Positions 18,512 through 26,959 of a stretch of 64,000 nucleotides of DNA are shown here, one piece after another. The notes under the pieces are model-generated. The model made no database searches and was not told the origin of the DNA. It saw only the letters and a list, made by a program, of their open reading frames with translations. The position numbers and the translations under genes are program-made. This stretch comes from Alistipes sp. Marseille-P5061 (lineage in GTDB: Bacteria > Bacteroidota > Bacteroidia > Bacteroidales > Rikenellaceae), in contig NZ_LT985750.1 of assembly GCF_900290115.1 (NCBI RefSeq), forward strand, positions 94,388 to 158,387, read 5' to 3'. Position 1 is the first letter of the stretch. Each line of letters opens with the position of its first letter.

Positions 18512-18802
18512 CCTCTGCCGGTTGCCCCGCCGGTCGCTCCTTCCCGCCGGCCTCTCGGGAGTTCCTCCCCGCCGACGCCGACCCGCCGCCTCCCGGGGCC
18601 ACCGGTTTCGACTGGTTGCCCCGCCGGTCGCCGCCGCCTCTGCCGGTTGCCGCGCCGGCCGCTCCTTCCCGCCGGCCTCTCGGGAGTTCCTCCCCGCCGA
18701 CGCCGACCCGCCGCCTCCCGGGGCCACCGGTTTCGACTGGTTGCCCCGCCGGTCGCCGCCGCCTCTGCCGGTTGCTGCGCCGGCCGCTCCTTCCCGCCGG
18801 CC
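18512..18802. repeat. 125-bp minisatellite, 2.3 copies
   Basis: Units start at 18512, 18637 and 18762, each beginning CCTCTGCCGGTTGC and nearly identical. The period is 125 bp, not a multiple of three, and no frame is kept, so it is noncoding. It dominates the 892-bp gap between the acyltransferase and porin genes (18068-18959), which holds no gene I can support. Confidence 0.9.
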
Positions 18803-18959
18803 ATTCCCATTGACCCGCCGGTTTCTCCATTTGCCGGCCCGCCGCGGCGGACAGGGGGCGTTTGCCTCCCTTTTGGCCGGAATGGAGGCCGAAAGTGCCG
18901 GTCCCGGTTGGAATATTGCGCGGAATTTCCTTCATTTGTCACCCCAAAGCACCAATACC

Positions 18960-20522
18960 ATGAAAAACCACCTCCTCGCACTCTTTGCGTGTGCGGTTTG
19001 TTGCAGTGCTCGGCCGGCCGGATGCTTCGCGCATGAGCTCCGTCCCGGCAACCCCCTTCCCTCCCGACTTCATACCGATGCGCCGATTCGCCCCCTTGCG
19101 GGGGCTCCGCCGGCTGCCGAATCCGTGGCTGTCGCGGCTGCCCCGGTGGCTCTGCCTGTCGCGGCGGCACTGCCGGCCCCGGAAGTTCTGGATGTCCCGG
19201 AAGTTCCGGATGCCCCGGAGACGACCGGCGCCCCGGAGTCACCCGCAGTTCCGGACCCTGCCGCCGCTCCGAAGACAGCCCCCGCTGCCGCTCCGGTCCC
19301 GGCTCCTCCGGTCCCGGCTCCTCCGGCCGATTCCTCCCCGGCGGCCCCCGGCAACCCGGCGACCTCCGCCGCTCCCATGCCTGCCGCTCCGGAGCCGGGC
19401 TCCGCCCAAGGCCCCGCCGCCGCTCCGGCCGAGTCCTCCCCGGCGGCCCCAGGCGCTTCGGACGTCTCCGCCGCCCTCGAACCGGACTCCGCCTCGGACC
19501 CCGCCCAAGCTTCCTCCCCGGACCCTGCCGCTCTGGAGCGCCGCATCGCGCGGCTGGAGCGCCTCCGCGCCTGCCTGCCCCGCATCTCGGGCTACCTGCA
19601 GCTGGGCTACGAATGGCACGACCGCGGCACCTCGGAGTTCTTCGTCCGGCGCGTGCGGCTCGACCTGCAGGGCGACCTCGCTCCGCGGCTCGACTACCGC
19701 TTCCACATCGAGCTGGCCCATCCCCAGCTGCTCGACGCCTTCCTGCGCTACCGCCCCTTCGAACAGCTCAACCTCCAGGCGGGGGCCTTCAAAATCCCCT
19801 TCTCCATCGAGAACACGGAGTATCCCCCCTTCAGCGTCGAGTTCATCGACTACCCGCTGGTGCTCATCCGCCTGATGGGCTTCAACGACATCAGCGGCCA
19901 CGCCTCGACGGGACGCGGCCTCGGCGGGCACCTCTACGGAGGCTTCATCCGCCGCGGCGGGGAGCACCTGCTCGGCTACAACCTCGCGCTGCTCAACGGC
20001 GAGGGCATCAATGCGCACGACCGCAACCGCTCGAAGGATGTCGTGGCGCGGCTGACCCTCCGCCCGACGGCGGGGCTGCTCCTTGCCGCCTCGGGCTACT
20101 GGGGCCGCTACGGCGAGCGGAGCCTCGGCCGCGTGCGCTACGGTGCGGGGGGCCGCTACGACCGGGGGCGCTTCATGCTGCGCGGCGAGTATATCTGGGG
20201 CCGTACGGAGGTGGCCGCCGCCGGGGATGAACAGCCTCTGCGCCGGCAGCGGAGCCAGGGGTGGTTCCTTGCGGGCGGGTGGCGCGCCTCGGCGAAGTTT
20301 TTTCCCGTCGTGCGCTACGACTCCTTCGACGAGGATATGGAGCTCGGCTACGGCCAGAACAACTACACGCTGGGGCTGTTGTGGACCCCCTGGCGCTTCT
20401 TCCGCTTCCAGCTCGACTACACCTACGAGGAGCACCGCGCCTCGCAGCGGGCCCGTCAGCTGGCGGCGGCCCGCCCCTTCGGCCGCCACGGGGTGTCGGT
20501 CATGTTGACGGGAATCTTCTGA
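18960..20522 (+). CDS. OprP-type outer-membrane porin with a long Pro/Ala linker
   Basis: The 520-residue protein has a signal peptide (about residues 1-24, MKNHLLALFACAVCCSARPA), then about 160 residues of Pro/Ala-rich low-complexity sequence, a short helix (AALERRIARLERLRA, about 195-210), and a C-terminal beta barrel of about 310 residues ending in Phe (VSVMLTGIF), typical for outer-membrane insertion. The barrel resembles phosphate-selective porin O/P (GYLQLGYEWHD, LQAGAFKIPFSIEN, NNYTLGLLWTPWRF). Substrate is not predictable. The linker is far longer than usual. Start 18960 fits the signal peptide. Confidence 0.82.
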   Translation: MKNHLLALFACAVCCSARPAGCFAHELRPGNPLPSRLHTDAPIRPLAGAPPAAESVAVAAAPVALPVAAALPAPEVLDVPEVPDAPETTGAPESPAVPDPAAAPKTAPAAAPVPAPPVPAPPADSSPAAPGNPATSAAPMPAAPEPGSAQGPAAAPAESSPAAPGASDVSAALEPDSASDPAQASSPDPAALERRIARLERLRACLPRISGYLQLGYEWHDRGTSEFFVRRVRLDLQGDLAPRLDYRFHIELAHPQLLDAFLRYRPFEQLNLQAGAFKIPFSIENTEYPPFSVEFIDYPLVLIRLMGFNDISGHASTGRGLGGHLYGGFIRRGGEHLLGYNLALLNGEGINAHDRNRSKDVVARLTLRPTAGLLLAASGYWGRYGERSLGRVRYGAGGRYDRGRFMLRGEYIWGRTEVAAAGDEQPLRRQRSQGWFLAGGWRASAKFFPVVRYDSFDEDMELGYGQNNYTLGLLWTPWRFFRFQLDYTYEEHRASQRARQLAAARPFGRHGVSVMLTGIF

Positions 20523-20532
20523 AGATACTGAA

Positions 20533-21255
20533 ATGGATGAGATGAACCGAATATCGGACTACCGAACCGTTGAGGTCGTCGCCTTCGATGCCGACGACAC
20601 GCTGTGGGTCAACGAACCCTTCTTCCGCGAAAGCGAACGTCGCTTCTGCGCCCTTGTGGCCCCGTGGGCCGGGGCGGGGGAGGCCGTCGAGCGGCTCTAT
20701 GCCCGCGAGGTGGCCAACATGCCGCTCTATGGCTACGGCGTCAAGGCCTGCGTCCTCTCGATGGTCGAGACGGCGCTCGAGCTGGGCGGCGAGCGGCTCC
20801 CCGCCGCCGTCGTGGGGGAGCTACTCGCCCTGGGGCGCGACCAGCTTCAGCGTCCCGTCGAGCTGCTGCCCGGCGTGCGGGAGACGCTCCGGCGGCTGCA
20901 GGGGCGCTACCGCCTGGCGGTCGTCACCAAGGGGGATTTGCTCGACCAGCGACGCAAACTCCGCCTCTCGGGGCTGGCCCCTTGCTTCGATGCCGTCGAG
21001 GTGATGGCCGACAAGGACGAGGCGGCCTACGGCGAGGTGATGCGGCGGCTGGGGGTCGCCCCCGGGGCGTTCCTCATGGTGGGCAACTCGCTGCGCTCCG
21101 ACGTGCTCCCCGTGGTGGCGCTGGGGGGCCGTGCGGTCCACATCCCCTTCGGCGAGACGTGGCGCCACGAGGAGGTCGACCCCGCGGCGCTCGCACCCTA
21201 CGACTTTCCCGTGCTGGAGCGCATCGACGAACTCGCCCCGCTGCTGGGGTGCTGA
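20533..21255 (+). CDS. HAD-superfamily hydrolase
   Basis: The 240-residue protein has the HAD nucleophile motif FDADDTLW (about residues 17-24), a helical cap, motif II Thr/Ser region (LAVVTKGD), and the distal MVGNSLRSDVLP motif that binds magnesium. Cytoplasmic phosphatase of unknown substrate. It begins 10 bp after the porin gene on the same strand and ends before a strong terminator, so the two may be co-transcribed. The start could be 20533 or the second Met at 20542. Confidence 0.87.
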   Translation: MDEMNRISDYRTVEVVAFDADDTLWVNEPFFRESERRFCALVAPWAGAGEAVERLYAREVANMPLYGYGVKACVLSMVETALELGGERLPAAVVGELLALGRDQLQRPVELLPGVRETLRRLQGRYRLAVVTKGDLLDQRRKLRLSGLAPCFDAVEVMADKDEAAYGEVMRRLGVAPGAFLMVGNSLRSDVLPVVALGGRAVHIPFGETWRHEEVDPAALAPYDFPVLERIDELAPLLGC

Positions 21256-21296
21256 GCCGCGAAGACCGCGCTTCCGTTTATTCACGCCCAAAAAAA

Positions 21297-21331
21297 GAGG
21301 CGGAGCACTCCCCACGGGAGTGCTCCGCCTC
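21297..21331. terminator. Bidirectional terminator
   Basis: A 16-bp perfect stem (21297-21312 with 21316-21331) with loop CAC has an A run before it; the T run after it (TCTTTTG) is weaker. It separates the convergent HAD and GNAT genes. Confidence 0.88.
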
Positions 21332-21497
21332 ATCTTTTGTGGGTTGCCGAGGGGGCGCCGGCGCTCCGTGCCGCCGACCCGCCGTCGGTGCTTCTTGCTG
21401 CCGGCCTGCCCCGACCTTTGCGCCACCTGTCCGCGGCCTGTGCTTCCTGCCGCCTGCCCGGTTACCCTTTGTCTCTGTGCTCCGACCCTCGGGCGCC

Positions 21498-22067
21498 TTA
21501 TCCTTCCGGCTCCTCGTCGCGGCGGAAGAGCCTTGCAATCGGCTCCAGCCAGCGCCGCAGACGGTCGCCCGTCCGGCGCTCCACACCCGCCGTCGGGCGG
21601 CACATGATATCCTCCCCGCCGTGGCTCCGCACCGTCTCGAAGCCCATGCGCAGGTAGAGCCTCCGGGCCGGATTGGCGCGCTGCACCGAGAGCGAGAGGT
21701 GCTGGACCCCCTCGTCGGCGGCCAGCAGCAGCATCCTGCGGAGCAGCTCCGTGCCGATGCCGCGGCCGCGGAAGGGCTTCTCGACGACGAGCACCAGCTC
21801 GGGCGTCGCGTCGTCCAGATAGCCGAACCCCCTGACCAGCCGCACCCAGACGGCGCCGATGACCGTTCCGCGCACCACGGCGCAGAGCGCCCGGTCGTAG
21901 GCGCCGGCTCCGAAGCCGACCGTGTAGGGGAGCAGTTCGGGGGAGAAGACCGCCTCGAAGGGGGGCGGCGGCGTCCCTTCGGGCAGGTAGATGGCCTTGA
22001 GCAGCAGCTCGGGCAGCAGGGCGTACTCCGACTGCCTCATCCGGCGGATGGTCCAGCCGCCGCTCAT
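21498..22067 (-). CDS. GNAT-family N-acetyltransferase
   Basis: The 189-residue protein shows the acetyl-CoA-binding motif of the GNAT fold (LVVEKPFRGRGIGTELLRRM, about residues 95-115) followed by NPARRLYLRMGFE. Its ATG overlaps the TGA of the YgiQ gene (ATGA at 22064-22067), so the pair is translationally coupled. The acceptor is unknown; the coupling hints at a link with the radical SAM enzyme but proves nothing. Confidence 0.85.
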   Translation of the reverse strand: MSGGWTIRRMRQSEYALLPELLLKAIYLPEGTPPPPFEAVFSPELLPYTVGFGAGAYDRALCAVVRGTVIGAVWVRLVRGFGYLDDATPELVLVVEKPFRGRGIGTELLRRMLLLAADEGVQHLSLSVQRANPARRLYLRMGFETVRSHGGEDIMCRPTAGVERRTGDRLRRWLEPIARLFRRDEEPEG

Positions 22068-24292
22068 CGTCGTCCGCCTTTGGCCCTCCCGGAGCGGCGC
22101 TCCGAAGAGGTGGTTTCACGCGGCTCCCGCCCCTCGGAGCGGTTGGAATGGTTGAATCGTTCGGAGCGGCCGGACGGCCCGGATTGTCCCGGGCGGTCGA
22201 ATCGCTCGCTGCGGCCGGTCTGCCCGGATTGCCCCGAGCGGTCAGACTGTCCCGGGCGGTCGAGTCGCTCGGTGCGACCGGTCTGCCCGGCGCGGGCCGA
22301 ACTTTTTGCCGAACCCTTTGCCGAAAACTTGCCGGAGCCTGCCGCCGAGCTCCGCTTCGCGCCCCGGTTTGCCTCCCGGGCCGCAGCGCGCGCCGAATCA
22401 TGCTCCGGTCCGCGTTCCGCACCCCGGGTCGTTCCCCGTTCCGCTCCATGCTCCGCTCCGCGTTCCGCGCCCCGGGTCGTTCCCCGTTCCGCTCCATGCT
22501 CCGCTCCGCGTTCCGCGCCCCGGGTCGAATCGTGTCCTGTTCCATGCTCTGTGCCTCGTCCCGCACTTCGGGCCGGGGCTGCCCCCGCCTGTCCCGGGCG
22601 GAAGAAGTAGCTCTTCTGGCGGCGCTTCTCCTCCTGCGTGCGGGCGACGTAGACCGGCTCGTGGGTGTAGGGGTTCTCGCCCGTGTAGAACATCACCGAC
22701 GAGAGGGTCATCGGCGTGGGGGTGAGGTCCTGCACCTGCTCGAGGGTGAAGTGGAGCCGTCCGAGCACCTTGCGCGCCAGTTCGCGCATGTCGTGCTCCG
22801 TACAGCCGGGGTGCGACGAGATGAAGTAGGGGATGAGCTGGTAGGGGAGCCCCTCGCGGCGGCAGATGGCGTGGAACGACTCGTTGAGCTGCTCGAAGAG
22901 GGCGAAGGGGGGCTTGCGCATCAGCCGCAGCACATGCTCCTCGGTGTGCTCGGGGGCCACCTTGAGCCGCCCCGAGGTGTGGTGGCGGAGCACCGTCTCG
23001 AGGTAGGGCGAATCGTCGAAGAGGTCGTAGCGGATGCCGCTGCCGATGAAGGCCTTGCGGATGCCCTTCACGGCGCGGATTTTCTCGTAGAGGGCCAGCA
23101 GCGGCCGGTGGTCGTTGTCGAGGTTGGGGCAACGCTGCGGATGGAGGCACGAGGGGCGCCGGCAGCGGGCGCAGAGCGTCCGGTCGCGGCCCCCCATGCG
23201 GTACATGTTGGCCGAGGGGGCCCCGATGTCCGAGAGGTAGCCCTTGAAGCCGGGCATGCGGACGATACGCTCCACCTCGGCGAGAATCGACCGCTCGCTG
23301 CGCGAGTGTACGAACTTGCCCTGGTGGGCCGAGATGGTGCAGAAGGAGCAGCCGCCGAAGCAGCCCCGGTGGATGTTGAGCGAGAACTTAATCATCTCCC
23401 AGGCCGGAATCTCCCCCTTGCCGCGGTAGCGCGGGTGGGGCGCCCGCTCGTAGGGGAGGTCGAACGAGTGGTCGAGCTCCTCGGTCGAGAGCGTGGTGTT
23501 GGGGGGTGTGACCACCACCCAGCGGTCGCCCGTCCGCTCGACGAGCGTCGCAACGGGCTCCATCAGGTTGCTCTGCGTCTCGATGACGGTGAAGTTCTCG
23601 CCGAAGGCGCGCTTGTCGGCCCGGCACTCCTCGAAGGAGTGGAGGCGGATGGTCGTCGCGGGGTCGAGCCGCGCGACGTAGTCGTCGTCGGCCAGGAAGG
23701 CCACCTGGCGGATGCGGCGCAGCAGCTTGGCGTTGTAGCCGTTGTGCATGGCGCGTGCGACCTGCTGCACCACCCGCTCGCCCATGCCGTAGATGAGCAG
23801 ATCGGCGCCCGACTCGACGAGCACCGAGGGGCGCAGCGCGTCGCTCCAGTAGTCGTAGTGGGTCAGCCGCCGCAGCGAGGCCTCGATGCCCCCCACGACC
23901 ACCGGCACATGGGGGAAGAGGCGCTTGAGGATGCGCGTGTAGACCGTCACGGCGTAGTCGGGGCGGAAGCCCGCGCGGCCGCCGGGCGTATAGGCGTCGT
24001 CGTGGCGCAGCCTGAGGTTGGCCGTGTAGTGGTTGACCATCGAGTCCATCGCTCCGGCCGAGATGCCGAAGAAGAGGCGCGGCGCACCGAGCTTGGTGAA
24101 GTCGCGCAGGTCGTCCTGCCAGTTGGGCTGGGGGACGATGGCGACGCGGTAGCCCTCGGCCTCGAGCAGGCGGCCGATGACCGCGGCGCCGAAGGCCGGG
24201 TGGTCGATGTAGGCGTCGCCCGTGAAGAGAATGACGTCGAGGTAATCCCATCCGCGTTCGCGGACCTCTTTGACGGTTGTCGGCAGAAACAT
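22064..24292 (-). CDS. YgiQ-family radical SAM protein with repetitive C-terminal tail
   Basis: The 742-residue protein matches the YgiQ family: FLPTTVKEVRERGWDYLDVI at the N-terminus, a cobalamin-binding-like region, then the radical SAM core with the cluster motif CFGGCSFC near residue 310 and the conserved SDIGAPSANMYRMGG. The family reaction is not established. After about residue 575 the normal protein ends and a 165-residue Arg/Gly/Glu/His/Ser-rich tail follows, containing 16-residue repeats (GAERGAEHGAERGTTR) and an RPGQSGRSERF-type region. Such a tail is not part of the family. Confidence 0.88.
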   Translation of the reverse strand: MFLPTTVKEVRERGWDYLDVILFTGDAYIDHPAFGAAVIGRLLEAEGYRVAIVPQPNWQDDLRDFTKLGAPRLFFGISAGAMDSMVNHYTANLRLRHDDAYTPGGRAGFRPDYAVTVYTRILKRLFPHVPVVVGGIEASLRRLTHYDYWSDALRPSVLVESGADLLIYGMGERVVQQVARAMHNGYNAKLLRRIRQVAFLADDDYVARLDPATTIRLHSFEECRADKRAFGENFTVIETQSNLMEPVATLVERTGDRWVVVTPPNTTLSTEELDHSFDLPYERAPHPRYRGKGEIPAWEMIKFSLNIHRGCFGGCSFCTISAHQGKFVHSRSERSILAEVERIVRMPGFKGYLSDIGAPSANMYRMGGRDRTLCARCRRPSCLHPQRCPNLDNDHRPLLALYEKIRAVKGIRKAFIGSGIRYDLFDDSPYLETVLRHHTSGRLKVAPEHTEEHVLRLMRKPPFALFEQLNESFHAICRREGLPYQLIPYFISSHPGCTEHDMRELARKVLGRLHFTLEQVQDLTPTPMTLSSVMFYTGENPYTHEPVYVARTQEEKRRQKSYFFRPGQAGAAPARSAGRGTEHGTGHDSTRGAERGAEHGAERGTTRGAERGAEHGAERGTTRGAERGPEHDSARAAAREANRGAKRSSAAGSGKFSAKGSAKSSARAGQTGRTERLDRPGQSDRSGQSGQTGRSERFDRPGQSGPSGRSERFNHSNRSEGREPRETTSSERRSGRAKGGRR
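22422..22530 (-). repeat. 48-bp in-frame repeat in the YgiQ tail
   Basis: Copies with the marker CCCCGGGTCG begin at 22422, 22470 and 22518, a period of 48 bp (16 codons), nearly identical at the DNA level. It encodes the GAERGAEHGAERGTTR repeat, so expansion or contraction keeps the frame. Confidence 0.85.
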
Positions 24293-24360
24293 GGCGGTTT
24301 GTTCGGTAACGGATAATATGGGTGCGGCGGCCGCGGGCGGGCGTCGCGGTGTCGCGTTGC

Positions 24361-24540
24361 GGTTCCGGGGGTTGCGTTGCGGGTGCGGCTCCGGTGCTGT
24401 ATTGCGGTCCGGGTGCTGTGTGCGGCGGTCTCAGAGCGTCTTTCCTCGCTGCGGCCCCCGGTGCTGCGGGTGCGGCTCCCGGCGTTGCGGGTGCGGTCCG
24501 GCAGAGCGGTCCGGTGTTGCGGTGCGGCCCGGAGGTTGCC
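24361..24540. repeat. Degenerate GC-rich repeats between rluD-like and YgiQ genes
   Basis: Imperfect copies of GTTGCGGGTGCGGCTCC-like units fill most of the gap 24293-24577. No gene or clear terminator is visible. Confidence 0.5.
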
Positions 24541-24577
24541 CTCCCCCGGCCTGCTCACCCCCCCCCTCGATTGGAAC

Positions 24578-25984
24578 TCAGAGCGTCTCCTCGTCGGTGC
24601 GGCCGGCCGCCACGTAGGTGTCCCACTTGGCCAGAACGGCGCGGAAATCCTCCGGCAGCTCGCTCTCGAAGCAGACCTCGCGGTGCGTCGTCGGGTGGAC
24701 GAAGCCCAGCGAGCGGGCGTGGAGCGCCTGGCGCGGCATCAGCGCAAAGCAGTTCTCGATGAACTGCCGGTACTTGGCAAAGGTCGTCCCCTTGAGGATG
24801 CGGTCGCCGCCGTAGCGCGCGTCGTTGAAGAGCGGGTGGCCCTGCCAGGCCATGTGGACGCGAATCTGGTGCGTGCGCCCCGTCTCGAGGCGGCACTCGA
24901 CCAGCGTCACGTAGCCGTAGCGCCGGAGCACGCGCCAGTGTGTGACGGCATGCTTGCCCTCCGAGCCGTCGGCGAAGACGTGCATCTTGAGCCGGTCCCT
25001 GGGGTCGCGGCCGATGTTGCCCGTGATGGTCCCCTCGTCCTCTTCGAAGTTGCCCCAGACGAGGGCCACGTAACGGCGGTGAATCGTATGGTCGAAGAAC
25101 TGCTTGGCCAGCCGGGCGTGTGCCAGCTCGTTCTTGGCGATGACGAGCAGTCCCGAGGTATCCTTGTCGATGCGGTGGACCAGTCCGGCGCGCATGTCCC
25201 CTTCGCGGAACATCGGCAGCGTGCGCAGGTGGTAGGTCAGGGCGTTGACCAGCGTCCCCTGGTAGTTGCCGTGGCCCGGGTGGACCACCATGCCGGCCGC
25301 CTTGTTGACAATCAGCAGGTCGTCGTCCTCGTAGACGATGTCGAGCGGGATGTTCTCGGGGATAATCTCCACCTCGCGGCGCGGGTAGGGCATCACCAGC
25401 GAGATGCGGTCCAGCGGCTTGACCTTGTAGCTCGACTTGGCGGGCTTGCCGTTGACGAGGATGTTGCCGCTGTCGGCCGCCGCCTGGATGCGGTTGCGCG
25501 AGCACTTCTCCATGCGGCAGGTGAGGTACTTGTCCAGCCGGATGAGCGTCTGCCCCTTGTCGGCCGTGATGGAGAAGTGTTCGTAGAGCCCCTGCCCGCT
25601 GCCCTCATCGTCGTCACCGTCGTCGTCGCCGTCATCATCATCCGCCGCCGCCTCCGCGAGCGGCTCCCCCTTGGCTTTCGGGGTTGTGCCGGCAGGCTGA
25701 GGGGGCGTGTTGCCGGTTTCCGGGGCCGGAGTGGTTGTGGGGGCGGGCTGCGGAGCCGTGTCTCCGGCTTCCGGGGCCGGGTCGCCGGGCTGCGGAGCCG
25801 TTTTGCCGGTCAGCGGCTTCCCGCTGTCGGTTGCCGGCTCTCCGTTGTCGGATATGGACTCCCCGTCGCCTCCGGCCGGCGTGGCGATGCAGCCCCCGGT
25901 GGCCGCAGGTGCGCTGCCGTCCGGGGCGGTATGGGTGCGGAGCTCCCCGAGGGGGCCCGTCGCTTTGTGTTCGGAGTATGCCAT
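24578..25984 (-). CDS. RluD-family pseudouridine synthase with N-terminal extension
   Basis: The 468-residue protein makes pseudouridine in rRNA. An S4 domain (RLDKYLTCRMEKCSRNRIQ, about residues 155-215) precedes the catalytic domain with the motif HRIDKDTSGLL carrying the catalytic Asp (about residue 290). The first 145 residues are low complexity: Pro, Gly, Glu and Thr repeats ending in an acidic DDDDGDDDGDDDEG stretch. The best start is ATG 25984; a TTG at 25996 would overlap the upstream TGA. The neighbouring PASTA gene is 8 bp upstream. RluD itself (23S U1911/1915/1917) is the likely identity but not certain. Confidence 0.87.
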   Translation of the reverse strand: MAYSEHKATGPLGELRTHTAPDGSAPAATGGCIATPAGGDGESISDNGEPATDSGKPLTGKTAPQPGDPAPEAGDTAPQPAPTTTPAPETGNTPPQPAGTTPKAKGEPLAEAAADDDDGDDDGDDDEGSGQGLYEHFSITADKGQTLIRLDKYLTCRMEKCSRNRIQAAADSGNILVNGKPAKSSYKVKPLDRISLVMPYPRREVEIIPENIPLDIVYEDDDLLIVNKAAGMVVHPGHGNYQGTLVNALTYHLRTLPMFREGDMRAGLVHRIDKDTSGLLVIAKNELAHARLAKQFFDHTIHRRYVALVWGNFEEDEGTITGNIGRDPRDRLKMHVFADGSEGKHAVTHWRVLRRYGYVTLVECRLETGRTHQIRVHMAWQGHPLFNDARYGGDRILKGTTFAKYRQFIENCFALMPRQALHARSLGFVHPTTHREVCFESELPEDFRAVLAKWDTYVAAGRTDEETL

Positions 25985-25992
25985 GCTGTCGG

Positions 25993-26946
25993 TCAATCGA
26001 AAAATCCTTCGTCACCGCCCTCCGCGCTGCTCGTCTCCTCCGCGGCGCTGCCCGTCGCCTGCTCGAAGCGCAGGAGCGCCAGCGAGTCGGCGACATTCTG
26101 CTCGCGCTCGGCGCGCTCGCGGGCTGTGCGGGCCGCCTCCTTCTCGGCTGCGGCGCGCTGCTCGGAGGCCTTCTTCGTGTCGAGCGTCAGCCAGAGGTTC
26201 ACGCGCTGGCCCAGGGCGATGCTCTGCTCGGCCGAGGGGCTCTGGCGGTAGACGCGCGCCTGCTTCTGGTTGAGCAGGTTGATGCCCTCGTCGAAGGTGA
26301 CGCGCCCGACGTTGATGCCCAGCTCCCACAGGCGGCTCTTGGCCTGACGCAGCCCGTAGCCGATCACCATCGGGACGGGCGTCGTGCCCGAACCCTCCGC
26401 GACGCCCACGTAGAGCGTCACGCCCGAGCCGATTTCGGCCTCAATGCGGCTCGTCTCCAGAACGGGACGTCCGTCGCAGTACTCCTCGAGCACGTAGTTG
26501 GTCGCCATGTCGGGGCGGTAGATGAGCTCCTCAATCTCCAGCCCGGCAATCTCGAGCATGTTCTTGGCCTGGCGCAGCGAGCGGCCCGCCACGTAGGGCA
26601 CCGGCACGCTCTTCTGTCGGAAGGAGTTGATGGTGACGTAGACGGTGCGTCCGGGCTTCACCTCGACGCCGCCGGCCGGCAGCTGGTCGAGGACGATGCC
26701 CCCCTCGTAGGCCGGCACGAAGAGCGAGTCGTTGACCTGCAGCTCGAGGTCGTGGCTCCGGGCCAGGCGCTGCGCTTCGTCGAGCGGGATGCCCGCGAAG
26801 TCGGGCACCGTGCGGCGTGCGCCGTGGCGCGTGCCCGCCTGCATGGCGAAGTGGGCGACGAGCGCCAGCGCCAGCATCGTCAGGACGATGAGCGTCAGGT
26901 TGTAGGCCACGGGGTGGGCCTTGAGACGTTTCCAGTAGTTTTCCAT
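25993..26946 (-). CDS. PASTA-domain membrane protein
   Basis: The 317-residue protein has a short cytoplasmic head, one membrane helix (about residues 15-35, LTLIVLTMLALALVAHFAM), and three periplasmic PASTA domains (starting about VPDFAGIPLDEAQRLA, VPYVAGRSLRQAKNML, PMVIGYGLRQAKSRL), then an Ala/Glu-rich helical tail. PASTA domains bind uncross-linked peptidoglycan or lipid II. No kinase or PBP domain is attached. In many Bacteroidota this gene sits beside an rluD-like gene and ddl; ddl is absent here. A link to the cell wall is inference. Confidence 0.87.
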   Translation of the reverse strand: MENYWKRLKAHPVAYNLTLIVLTMLALALVAHFAMQAGTRHGARRTVPDFAGIPLDEAQRLARSHDLELQVNDSLFVPAYEGGIVLDQLPAGGVEVKPGRTVYVTINSFRQKSVPVPYVAGRSLRQAKNMLEIAGLEIEELIYRPDMATNYVLEEYCDGRPVLETSRIEAEIGSGVTLYVGVAEGSGTTPVPMVIGYGLRQAKSRLWELGINVGRVTFDEGINLLNQKQARVYRQSPSAEQSIALGQRVNLWLTLDTKKASEQRAAAEKEAARTARERAEREQNVADSLALLRFEQATGSAAEETSSAEGGDEGFFD

Positions 26947-26959
26947 GACCTTGTACGGT

